The position numbers and the translations under genes were made by a program. Shown here piece after piece: positions 1 through 15,800 of a DNA stretch of 64,000 nucleotides (its first letter is position 1; each line of letters begins with the position of its first letter). This stretch comes from Rhea pennata (taxonomy: Eukaryota > Chordata > Aves > Rheiformes > Rheidae), in NCBI RefSeq assembly GCF_028389875.1, contig NC_084687.1, positions 4,624,157 through 4,688,156 of the forward strand. Reading direction: 5' to 3'. Under the pieces are notes generated by a model. That model was given only the letters and a program-made list of their open reading frames with translations. It searched no databases and was not told the DNA's origin.

Positions 1-1820
1 AGGAGGAATTTCTTGGTCAGGAACAACTGGCTTAAAAATACCTAAACTTTTTCATTTTTGTGATGCTTATGAACACACCATCAGTTATCTGCTTCAAGCT
101 GCTCCTGCTGACATTTCTGCTCTGAGAAACACAATAGAAATAGTAATAGAGGACTTGGGCCAAAGACTTCTAGGGTTGCAGCAGTTTCAACAGAAAAACC
201 AGCAGCACACAAATAATACTATTTGACATCATATTACTTTAGAAGGTATGATCCATTTATTATACCACTACCATAAAGCTTGTACTAGCAAGCTTTACTA
301 GCTCAAGAACATTAATACAAGTCAGAGGAAAATGCCTCCAGCAAGGTTCCAACTCTAGAAGTTCTGCCGCCCAAGAAAGAAAAGCAACAGCTAAGCAGAA
401 ACTGGAAAAGAGGAAAAAAGGTTCCTCTTCCCAGTGAAAGCCTATTGCGCTTTCCAAAGCAGTAACATATGATTATATCATGAAGAAGACGGGTGGTTTT
501 CAGAGTTTCCAATAAGAAACGGACCTGTTAATTACTTTTCTGCACCTTACTGCACCAGTTGGGAACAGATGGGTTGCTCCTCCTCTATCATGTCTGATTA
601 GCAGTGCCCCATAGTTTTTGGCACCTACAAGCAGGCTACTTGCTTTTCCGTAAGATTTTTTTATCTGGTTAATGTCTCCTTAGCTATGTAACTCTGAAGT
701 AACTGTTAAAATTCGGGCTTTCATCAACCACCATAGAAAACAGAGTTAAGATAAAAGTTGCACTGAGTCATATTGATACTTTGCAAACATCATCTGTGAA
801 TAACAATCTGTTCAAACCATATTTGGTTTTCCTTCAAGGACTTCCACAAGTTAACGGCTATTTCCTAGCGTTTTGGGAAGACATGTGGTAACAGATTCAT
901 TGTAAGTTGATAAACACAGTTCTACATGTATTTGTTATTTCAGCTGTACTGGTTGCAATATAAGTCAAATCATTGGAGTTTCCTGCCAAATGGGCAAATA
1001 TTTGCCATAAATACCTGCACGAAACAATTCAAATTCAGTGGAGTTAGTAACCTATCTGCATGATTATACAGAAGGCTGAGGTTTTTTCAGAAATATAATG
1101 ACCTTATAATTAGACCTACTAAAAGAAAGCAGAAGTCATCTTCTAGCTGAACATAGCAAAACACATGTATTCACATAACTGCTAATACATTGATGTGGGA
1201 CTAATGACAGTTCATCGCTTCCTGACAAAATTCCTGAAAATTCCCTATAGAAACTCTAACCTGGCAGCAGACCTTGAGAACTATGCCTTTGTGGCTTCTG
1301 GTTAAAGGAATCAATCAAGAATAGGCAGCACAAAGCATATAGATGACTCGTTAAACATGCACAAAGAGTTTGAGAAAACTGTCCTCTTCTTATCATATAG
1401 AAGTTGCATAGCTTTCCCACTATACAGCAGAGATGAGCAAAGCATAATGGAAAAGGTTTCTTCTCTTGTCTCTAAACCAAACACCCCTCAGCCTAAATTC
1501 TTACTGCAGTTGCCTCTCCCCCTAAAAACACAAGCAGGGGGAGCAGTTCTAAACTAGCTCATATTAAATCCTTAGCAAATCATGCTGCTGAATGGCAGAG
1601 ATGATAAAAGAATGAAATAATTCCAAACTGGTGCCTGAAGGAGCAGAAGCTATCAACAGGAAGAAACAAAACAGCATAATCAGTGAGGAAAAACAGTTTT
1701 CATAGACTCATAGGTCACAATACTAGTTTTTAGACACACAAAAGGTACATTGGAAGCCTCTCATTCAGAAAAACAGAGTGTGCTTCTAACCTGCAAAGAC
1801 AGGAGCAGCATCTGACTTAC
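1..1820 (-). other. USP49 intron, truncated at left edge
   Basis: This is intron sequence downstream of the second coding exon. I searched it on the minus strand for the remaining USP49 exons, especially the GSGHYTAYCYN His box, and found none. They must lie beyond the left edge. Apart from the open frame at 2-226 the stretch is AT-rich and featureless. Confidence 0.7.
2..226 (+). other. unidentified open reading frame entering from the left edge
   Basis: A plus-strand frame is open from base 2 to a TGA at 224-226 (74 codons). It contains the stretch ISYLLQAAPADISALRNT, then a Leu/Ile-spaced segment (IEIVIEDLGQRLLGLQQ) and a Gln/Asn-rich tail. A possible splice acceptor, CTTGGTCAG, ends at 20, so this could be a terminal exon. 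It could equally be an old mobile-element or retroviral fragment, or chance. I do not recognise the family. It is antisense to USP49. Confidence 0.2.
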
Positions 1821-5044
<3,224 letters not shown>

Positions 5045-8000
5045 CTTGGAAGGTAAAAGGGGGAGGGAGGGGGGAAAGAGAGCTCTTAGAGCCATTAAAC
5101 ATATTTAAAATGATCTCTCTTGTGCCAAACGTAAAGACCTATAAAGATACAGATGTCATATCTTGTCAATTCCAACTGCAGTACTTCTTCCATTGACTAT
5201 ATTATTTGTGTGTACATTTTTTCTGAAAAGCAGTTTTTAGTACCATTGAAAGATAATGGTTTGACAAGCTCTGCAGACTAAAACTGTCTGTCTGCCTTCT
5301 AAAGACAGCCCAGACAGCTGCCAGAGAGCCTCACCCAACCTGGATGACTTGCTTCACAGAGAAGAGATTAATTCAGCCCACATACCCATTTGATCTTTAG
5401 CTGCCCTCCTGAAGTTGTTACATACAAAATGAATTTGTAATTGGAATGCACGCCATCAGGAACTAGACTGAAGCTACCAACTTTTCACAGAAGCCACAAA
5501 CATGTCAGATAATTGTAATAATCAGAACTAGTCTATATGCAATCTGCAAGTCCACAGGCTCCGCACTCTATTCCAGAACTCTCCAATTTCCCACACACTC
5601 ACAAAAATTTTAATGTTTAAAAAAAGTCAATTGGAAAAAAATGAAATGCATAATACCATGTGATGTCCGTATTCTTGCAAAATGTGTGCGTGTTTGCATG
5701 AATGCATACATAAACATGAAACATAATTGATTTACTGAATTTTTTATATTGTGACTGAAGAAAAATCAAAGCAGACACCAGAATTCTAAAGCGCAAAAAG
5801 CTTTCACTTTGTATCCAATGTCCACGTTTCATAAATGACACTCAGTTGTGCAAAGAGCACAATTAAAACAACATTCCTCATGCCAGCAATGTAGTTTCTT
5901 TTGTACATTCCTTCCAATTTTCTGATACAGCTGAAAAAGTCGAGGGCACAGAAATAGCACCCAGATTCATTCACTCACACGCGCTACTCACTGAGTCATG
6001 CTTAAACATTCCTTCCTTCGCAACGTAATGTCCAGGGCTTGGAACATCCCCATTTCAGCCAAAGGAGTCTTGGCAGTTCTTCGAGAATTTAATTACTACT
6101 TAAATCTTCATTGTAAGGCAGCACAGCTTCAAAGCCCTAGAGAGAGAATATTCTTGTGATGCACATAAACACACTAAGAAACCTAGCATGGTTGCTTTTG
6201 AACAAGATTAATGCCCGCAGTGTAAGAGCCTCCGCAGCAAAAACATTTATTACAGAGAACAGAATTAGCTGGAAACCAAAACATGACTGCACCTAAGAAT
6301 CCCAATAGTTGGATGTAAAGAAAAAAATCAAATGAAAGAGACACTCCAGAATTTCATTTTTCTGCTTTCATTCTCTGATAATCTATAAATCTACTGATCA
6401 CCCATAGCCTTTTCATCGCAAGTCTTTTGTAGTGGATGACCCACCATATGGCAGAGAGAAAAAATATGAGAAAAAAAATGAGTAAAAACGTGCACATCCT
6501 GTGATCACTTCAATTTTGGCTGCTTCGGTAACTTGGTGAGAGAAGGCAGAAGAGGGGGGAAAAAAAAGTCTGTCCTGAATTAAACTTCATTTCTAAATGT
6601 TTTTTCAAACAATAAAAAAGTGAAGTAATGAATAGTTTTCAAGTGTGGACTGCAACAAAATAAGAACTACAGAGGAAAAAAGAAGGAAAAATCTGCATTT
6701 TGCCAACAGCAGAAAAAAATGTAAAAATGTAACTGTTGTAACAATCCAAGAAAAGATTAATTTAATTTGTGCATATATGACTTCAGTACTTCAATATAAT
6801 ACAATGCAGTGATAGGAGGGACAGCAGTAATACGCAAAGTGGTTACAGATGTCACAGATCTGGTGTATAGAACACGTAGTTAAAGAAAACACTTCATGAA
6901 GGGCAGAGTTTAACATAGCTAAGGAAATACCATGCTTTCTCAAAGCTTTAAGATAAGCATTGAACAGTTGACTATAAAGGCTATAGAGAAAACATATCTG
7001 ACCAAGCTACCAAAACACTTTTTTAGTTGTCCTAAAATTATGCAAATATACTTTAATTATTTTTCCCTCAGTGACACTGCTGCTAAAGATGGAACCTGTT
7101 AAATAAAAACAAACAAAAATCAAGCCTTTTCTATTCTTTAACTCTTCTTTCTTTTAGATTAAAGCAGAAAAAGTGGCCTCTTCAGAATTCATTTCAATAT
7201 TTTGATTCTGCAATATCTAAATATTTTTTTCTTTTTTATTTGAAACAGTTCTGAAATTTGCTAGACCTCTCATTTGGACTACGTTCATTCATTTGCAAAT
7301 CCTATAACCTGGAGAGGCACTTTTAGAAATCCCCAAATAAACAAAGGACAGATTGAGTCCCTCCTTTTGAGTTGGAAACATTCCTCCCTACCTTTCTCCC
7401 ACCTTCCTCTCTGACCTTTATCTCCCCCTTCTTTATTTTTCTGCTCAAGTCTTGATGCAAAATTGTGGAATAATCCTGTCTAGTCTTAGTGAGACCAAGT
7501 GGCATAGATTCCAGCTTGAAAGAGTATAGACACTATGGTAACATTGACAGCCTTCATTTACATAAAAGAATACTAATTATGTTGTATCATCAACATCTGT
7601 GATTCTGCTCACTGCCATATGCGACAGTGTCGGGAATTTAACCCTTGAGTCTCACCAGCGTATCCAAGATAGGTGCCATGTTACAAAAAAATAGGCCTTA
7701 TAAATACTATTTTCTACGGTCTGATTAAATAGCTGCCAAGTGCAGTCACTCACCAGTTCTGCAAGGTCTCAGGACAGTGCATTTTCAAAAAGCACTGAAT
7801 TTATCCTCAATTTCCAAGAAAGAAAAAAAAAAAAAGAAACAATGCTGGTATGTTGCTAGCTTCAGCTGAGTAACAGGCTACAAGGAAATCAATCACACAC
7901 CAGATACAGTGCGTTAAAGAATGATGTTTAACAATGGAGTAGGCTGTCAGTATATAAATTATAAGCTTTTTGTCTACTGCATTTGCTTTTCCTGTGTGGG

Positions 8001-9008
8001 CCAGCAAGATTTCCTGTTTAAAAAAAAAGGAAAATAATTTTAACAACTTTGGTCAGTTAACAAAGCAGCTTTGTTACACCTCAACTCAGTTACTCACAAT
8101 ACAAAAGCATCTTTGATACTGCACATAATATTTCCCACCTGTTTCTCTTTAGGTATCTATGGATACTTCCCTTACAAATCTAAGCCCTATGAATAAATAT
8201 CAAATACATTAGGCTGCTCTGCAAGTTAGAAATAAGCAACGTTACTTAACTCAAACCACTTAAATCATACACCTTTTCAACTTCCTCCTTCTGAAATCGT
8301 CCTCAAATAAGATCTCTTACTTTTCACCAGTGTGGTTTTAATGTCAAAACTAAGAAGGAAGAGCAGCTTGCATACACCTGCAAGCCAGCCAAGCATCTGT
8401 ATTGCTCACTACATTTTGTGGGCTAGGTTTCCATGCATCTGCCTAGGGTGCAATCTGGGCTTCAGCCACATGTCACTTAAGAACCTCTCCTTACATTAAA
8501 GATGCATGTTACTTACTCACTTATTCTTGATCCCTTCCATGAAAATTAAAATTAGCACTCTAGTATTGTGCAACACATGTACAAATGCAGCTGGAGCGTC
8601 TGCAGGTTCAGCCCTGCCTTCACAGGCAAACAGATTACTAAGTCAGTGAGAGACACATACACACCATTAGAGAACAAAATTTGTTCCTGTTTTACATAGG
8701 TAAACAAATAGTTGGCCACGACCTACTAGAAAGAATAAAAACAACACTAACAGGAGAAATTAAAAAGCTATGATTAAAGAAATACACAAACATGAGTCAG
8801 AAGCTGTAAACAGTCACACAAGGGAGAAAACTTGCAGAGATTACAGAGCTGAAAATATTTAGGACATTGCAACAACCGAACACAAATTTAAGTGGTGAAT
8901 GTTTAAGTTTAAGATGAGCTACATGCAACAGGAGAGTTTAACAGCGGAGAATTAACCCCTTACATTTTAAGGACAGAAACAAACAAAAAGAACTTTCATG
9001 TTTGCAAT

Positions 9009-9096
9009 TACTCTGTGTGTGTGTTTACATATACATATGTATATGCATATACACACACACATATATACACACACGTGTATGTTTATATATAGATGC
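9009..9096. repeat. mixed TG/TA/CA alternating purine-pyrimidine microsatellite
   Basis: The stretch alternates TG, TA and CA dinucleotides (for example TGTGTGTGTG, ACACACACAC and TATATA blocks) over about 85 bp. It is a polymorphism-prone simple repeat with Z-DNA potential in the USP49 intron. Confidence 0.8.
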
Positions 9097-9996
9097 TATA
9101 TGTGCAATTGCAGTTGGGTTTATTTGTTGGTTACACTCTTTTGATAGATATTTCTTAAAATGAGATCTATCCATGTAGCTGTGTTTTCCTATCTGCTTGG
9201 ACTTCTTTTCCAGATAAGAGGTAAGGGAAAGAAAATGAGAGGAGAATGAATAACTTAATTGCTCTGCATGGAGAAAAAATACCAGAAGTGTTGAGTTGCA
9301 TTCCAATACAACAGCAGATGCATTAAAACAGAACTATAGGAAATAAAAGGAAAAGCATGAATGCTAGTTTAGCCAACTCTTCATGGACTACTAGTAATGT
9401 TCTATAGATAATTAGAAAAATTCCCACCTTGCAAATCTCTTTTACTATCTGCACACCGAGTCAAATCCTACTTTCCTTAACTGTATGACTCATAATCCTG
9501 AAATAAACTTGTGGCACAATTCTATGACAATTCCAAGAACCAAATACAGCAGAAAATTTGGCTCTTGATTCTAAAAGAGTTTTATCTTAAAACACATGAC
9601 TTTATTATGTTCCTTTGTACCATTGTTACACATTTGGAAACTGAATAAAGACATCTGTTCAGAACTGTTGACATTAGCTACTTTATTTTTCTAAATAAAC
9701 TTGCATGAAATGAAAATAAAAGTTTAAGGATCAGGAAAGGTACTAGATTTTTAGCCTGGAAACTAGATTTATCTTTCCTTTGTCCGAGAGTTGGTTCCAG
9801 AACAAATAAGGTTCGGGGATGTTGACACAAAATCCTTTAGTTGCAATCTGGAAATCATCTTTAAAGACAGGTAGGAACCTCAGGCTGAATTAACCTTTCA
9901 TTCATTCATTCCTCTCCTGGGAGTGGCAAAAGTGAAACATAGCAGCATTTCAATTGTCCATTGGGAACTGGCATCACATTAAATACAACACTTCTG

Positions 9997-10025
9997 TTAT
10001 TTATTTATTTATTTATTTATTTATT
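9997..10025. repeat. (TTTA)n microsatellite
   Basis: Seven uninterrupted TTAT/TTTA units. Read on the minus strand this gives several overlapping AATAAA hexamers, but it lies inside the inferred USP49 intron and nothing else suggests a 3' end here. Confidence 0.9.
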
Positions 10026-12857
10026 ATTTTCCCCAGAGTGTTTTAAAAACAAATGAGAAATATTTCTTTAGATATTCTTGGTTTCCATCTTGGTTTCTAT
10101 ACATCCTACACAAATATACTACATTTGGTCAAGTAGATTTAAAAATCTTGGATGCGAAAAAACAAACATGTCCCAACTCCTCCCCCCAAAACAAAACAAT
10201 TTTCTACATGCAACCTTAGTTTTACAGTAGAATTTATAGTCTGTTGCAAATACCTAAGGATGCCAATAAGGGGATATCAGAGAGAAAACAGATCTAAGAA
10301 TTGCATGCATGTACTCAAAAACATTGTTCATCTGATTATTTTCACCTACCCATTTGTGAGCAACCAATCATTCAACCAGATTTCTAATGAAAACACATAA
10401 TCTGAGCTGATCAGTGTAACACACGTTCATATTTGGGTTACTTGCGAAAATCTCAATTACAGCTTGTTCACACCTTGAAGAACAACAAATACACTATGAG
10501 GGTAACTTTTGTCACCATCCTCTACAAAATGTAATGGTGCAGTACATGCTTCCTCTCTTGGGGAAAAAGGCGCAAGGACGCTTTCTGTTTTAACTCTGCT
10601 GAACAGAATACATAGTTCTATTTTCTCATTCATAGGAATGAGAGTGAGGAAGCGTGGCCTGAAAGGGCCGGTTCCTCCGGGTAACAGTAGTCATTTCACG
10701 GTGGAAATTGCTCTAGACTCTTTCTTTTAGACTTCTTTTGCTTCAGATGGTTTGTAAACCACCATCTGCCATAATCATTTATATTTACCTTGAACATTAT
10801 GGTGTGAGCAGTGTAATTTGTGCTTCATCTTTTATTCTGCCCACCTTGTTTTAAATTATTCAATTAACAAATAATTTAGGATAGTAACGGATGACAACTG
10901 AATGGGTTAAACAAAATATTGAACTAACCTGTGGTGGTACAACAAACAAGATCAGATAGCTATATACCCAGAAGACAGAGGAAAAAAAAATCCAAATTGC
11001 AACATTCACGTTCCTCTGCCAGCAAGACTTCCCTGCTGTTAGTCAGAGTAAAATTCATACCCTGTATTTGGTTCTAAAGCCAGTAGTAGTCATCACAACT
11101 TTTCAAATGGGAACACTTGTGTAACTGATATTCTGCTAGAGAAAAGGAAGGCTACACAAACAAACAAGGATCACAACCACATCACCCGTGCAAACATCAT
11201 CTGCCCTTAAAGTCACTGCACTATACACAACTATGAACTCAATAACTGGGCAAGCAGCTACTCACTTCAGAAAATACAAAATAAGCTCTCTTCCAGCTTA
11301 TCTTTCTCCAAAGCACAATCAGTTGGACAGGGCAGAGATGGGTTTCTCCCTTCACTCTTCTAGTTAAATCCTGCTGATTTTAGACTTTCAAATGCATTTC
11401 TAAAAAAAGTAACAACAGCCCTAGAGATATTTAAAATTATACTGAAAGCATATTTGCTCAAAAACTGCCAGCTTTATATCCTAGAATTAACTTGATAGTA
11501 CATCATCTTCGACAGAGGGAATCCAAGAATTACAGGCAAATTAACAGGATAAAGGAAAAAAAAAAAGAAAGAAAATGCACTAGTTGCACATGGTTAGGAA
11601 TACAGTGATTCTTTGAAATGGTAAGCAAAGCAAGGAATTAAACAGCTGCTGTGAATAAGTGAATAAACCACATCTTAAAAGGTAGACAAATAAGGGCTCT
11701 GACTAGTGCCCCCCTGAGTCTTTAGCTGTGAGAGCAAAAGTGGTCACAGATCTCACCTTGCTCCTGCCCAGCCCACTCCTCTGCCAAGTGGAACACACAC
11801 ATATCCCTGGAAGTTGGCCAATGCCTCACAAGAGTCACGAGCTCAAAAATTTTAAGCTGGCTTCAGCCTTTCAGTACAGACTCTGCAGGAGCCCGCTGGC
11901 CCAACACACACCACTGCGCATTCAACAAACTGTTCAAGTTCAAACCTATAATCACAAGGGAGCTCAACCAAAATGTGACTGTACCGCCAACTTTCACAAT
12001 GAGTTCTCTTTTATTAACTCCTTTAAGTTAATTATAGTTATGTCAATGTTAAACTGTTTCTGAGAGTTCATACACTGCTGTAAAAATTTGCTCTAGGCTC
12101 CAACCCAGTGTTCTGGGAATCAATTTTCAAAGAAATATTCAATCGTTGCCAAAAAAAGCCCACTTAGAAGTATGGGGTTTGAAAAACTCCTATTTACTGC
12201 ACCAGCATTCTAGGTGGAAGTAAATGCTACTTCTGCAGGACTTAGTCCTTTCTGTGAATCACCTTAGGGAAGCTAAAGTTGACGGATGTTAGTACGTAAT
12301 CTGATTTTTCAATACAAATGAAAAGCACAGACACCACAATGTAATGAATACAGTTAACTTCAAACATTTCACACTCCACAACAGAAAGAACAAAGCTCCA
12401 GCGGGTCCCGATTTGTCCACACTGCCAACCCAGCCGCAAGAATTGGTCATCCTCCCTGAGAAATTCACATAATTTTAGGGGGGAAACTGGCAACAAGGAT
12501 AAGCACTTGCTTCACATTTTACATTGGCTGACTCAGTTTTGTACTGAACCCTCCAGAACAGGGAGTAAAATCCTAACAGCAGAATGCAAGGAACACAAAG
12601 CCTATCAAACACGGAGTAGCTAAGAGCATCAGAACACACTAGTTCTGTGCCCATTTTACCCCAACTTCAACTCACCACCTGACTGCACCTGCGAAATACA
12701 TAAAACATTTATAGGTACTCTCTGGTAAGAATGCAACTACTAAATCAATCAGACAAATTGTTAAGGTTGAATGCCATCCAGTGCTCAGAGCTGCCTCAGA
12801 GGAGGAGTAAGGATGAAAAAAACACTTGCTTTTTCTTAAGACTGGAATTTTGAGGAC

Positions 12858-12863
<6 letters not shown>

Positions 12864-12888
<25 letters not shown>
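12864..12888. repeat. poly-A run (25 A)
   Basis: Twenty-five consecutive A preceded by T6. It is the longest A-run in the window. No target-site duplication or SINE/LINE body could be recognised next to it. Confidence 0.9.
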
Positions 12889-15800
12889 GTCTTAACGTCT
12901 CCTAGACTGTTTTAAATGTGCCTAGTTTACTGAAATCTACGGCTGATGTAAACTGTTCTGTTAACACGCCTACACTGCTCAAGCCTGAAAAGAAAAAGGA
13001 GAAAAGCTCCCCCAGTTCCCATTCCTAAAGCTAGTAAATGCCTTGGAAAAGATACAATTACCTTGTCTTGCCTTTTTCCGCTTTTACAGCTCACTGTACT
13101 TGGTGAGCTGGTTTAAGTATACTAGCCAGAAGAACCATTTTGCAGATTTAAACTGCATCTTCACCTGAAAACTGCTGACAAACTCTAAGTAGTTTAGAAA
13201 ATACACTCAACTCTTTATTAGAGTAAATTTATGACTAAAATAAACAAGAGACTTCACAATGCCTGTGTCCTCAAAGAGCAGTAATTCATACTTACAGGCC
13301 AACAAACAGTTTCAAACATGCATGTGTCTTCTACCTAAATTCTTTCCTAAGAAGTTTCTGCTAAACTACAGAATGAAGTTAGGAACCACTAGGAACTTCT
13401 CTTTCAATTTATGGTTTGAAAATAATCACAAAAAGGCAAACAGAAGTAAATTTCTTTAGTTCACAAGTCTTTAGAGTTCTCCTTAAGAACTAGCCAATTT
13501 ACTCTGCTATTCAGATTCTCTACTCATACAAGTTTTAAGTTTGAAAGTATTTAAAATTAAAATATTTTGCAAATGAAATATGAAGATTCTTACTAAGCCA
13601 AACACTGTTTCTTGTTGAAGTTCAAGAGATGAATAAAATAAGCAACTAAAACCACAGTTAATGCCTGAAGCTACCTGTATTTTCAATGGTAAGACCACAT
13701 TTTGAACATAGCTTTAAGAAGAGCTTTTCAGTGTGCAACAAACCAATATATTTTATTCTTTAGGGTCACCATAAAACAAAACCAAATGATACATGTCCTA
13801 CAGTTCCCTAAAAATGTGGGTACTGACTATATAATGGTCCTGGATTTTAAAAAGCATTATTAAAATGCTATTAACTCACAGAAAGTCATAAAGAAAGACG
13901 TATATGATTCTTCACTTATTTCAACATATAAAATCTCCCCTCTCTTTCTTTTCATAGGCTTCTGAGGCTTTATTTTTGGTTTGGCTTTTTTAAGTGTTAA
14001 TAAGCAGAGAAACACGATATGAATACCATATAGAAGAGGTATTCACTTTTAATGAAAACAATTTACATTATTTCCTCCAGGCCAGTGAAAGAATCAAAAA
14101 GGGAAAGAGACAATGCAGTAATTCCACTGGTACTTACATCCACATAAGGTTGGAGCAATTACAGCAAATACGTACAATTTGAATTATCAGAATCAAACGT
14201 GAAAAAATGTTTTACACTAGAACAATCTGAAAGCAGATGTTAACTGCCCAATAAAAAAAAATAGTGATTTCACTTTATGAGTCAAGCAACCAGTTTTATA
14301 GAATCCATGAATTCACAATGAATTCTATTTCCATAATTATGACAACATCAGATAGTGATATGCCATAGCATTTTATAATTTTCTACATGTTTGCCCCCTG
14401 AACATGACTCCTAGAAAAAAAGTCACTGCCAGAGGAGATAATAACAGAGCTTCAAGTGATGTAAAATTAGGGGCACTGACTTCAAGTCAACAGAACTATG
14501 CAAGTTTTTGCTGTATGGAAAACTAGATGACAGCTTTTACTTTCCCTCCATCCCCAAACTTCCATGATTCATACCGAAGCTGATATTTTTTGCTTCCTTT
14601 CACACTTACCATTGCCCAGTTCAGCAAGTATTCAAGTTTAGTGAGACTGCTCAAATGGATAGATATACATGCTTACATATTCACGGGTCAGAACCTGTGC
14701 ACAAGTGAACAAGGCAGTTTAAGAATAATTAACAAGGCACAAGTTAAACAAAATAAGCCATGTAATGTTTCAACATGGCCTAAAGAAGAAGGAATAGAGG
14801 GGATGAACAGCCATTCTTTCATGTTCCCACTTTCCCTGTGGTATTACATTTTTTTAAATCATGGCCTACTATGACTCACCCTGAACAGCTATGTGTTTTC
14901 TTAGAATGCAGAAAGCATTATTTCTTTTTGACCATGTTCTTTAAGCATTATTTTTCAAATTCAATGTATATCACATTTATCACCCTTTGTCAGAGCAGAA
15001 GTTAAGTAATAGTTCAGACATACATTACAAATAATTTTAAACCCCATACTCAGCCTTTTATAAGAAAAAAAAACTAGATAGTTTTCATCTGTCTTCATGA
15101 TAACATCAGCAAAATTAAACATAACTTCTACTAGCAGAGATCTTAAAGTCAGAAGCAGTTATATTTTGACCTGTACTGGGAAAAATCTCTTGCTCCAACC
15201 CCTAAACATTTACAAAAACTGATAATTGCTTCTTACTGTAATAATATATACAATTTTAATAATAAAAAGCCTCAACACAAAATATACAGTTCACAGGTAT
15301 GAGATGAAGTTTTGTAGCTGCAGCACATCGGAGAATTGTCTTGGTATTGCTCTCACACACAAAACCGGTGGCTGCAGCAGAGATCAGTTTAACAGCCCCA
15401 GTATTCAGAAGCAGCCTAACAGTGTCTTCGAGAATCTCTTTGTGATAGACACAAAGACGGATTATACCAGAGAATGAATACTTGGTAAGTTATGGGTAGT
15501 TCTCTGCTGTTCTTCCTCCTCCTCCATTTTAATTCATATTCATCTTGGCAAAATCTTAGACAGACTATTAACTAATCTAAAACAACATCACAGCTGATAC
15601 AACATATAAAGCAATCAGTCAAATGAACATGTCAGTGCCATCTACTGAAGCAATAAAGAACAAGACAACCCCAGCAGGCTGTGGCTTATTATCTTCACAG
15701 CCATAATGAATAGGCAAATAGTATTAAATATAAGTACAGTATTCCACAGTCACATAGTCACATTTTGCTCTGCTTTAAGCATGAAAGGTTCCTCCTGTAT

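Noticed and set aside
1-1820. USP49 catalytic His-box exons
   Set aside because: Searched for on the minus strand and not found; they must be outside the window, so loss of function should not be inferred.
9997-10025. Clustered AATAAA hexamers on the minus strand
   Set aside because: They arise from a TTTA microsatellite inside an intron, not from a real 3' end.
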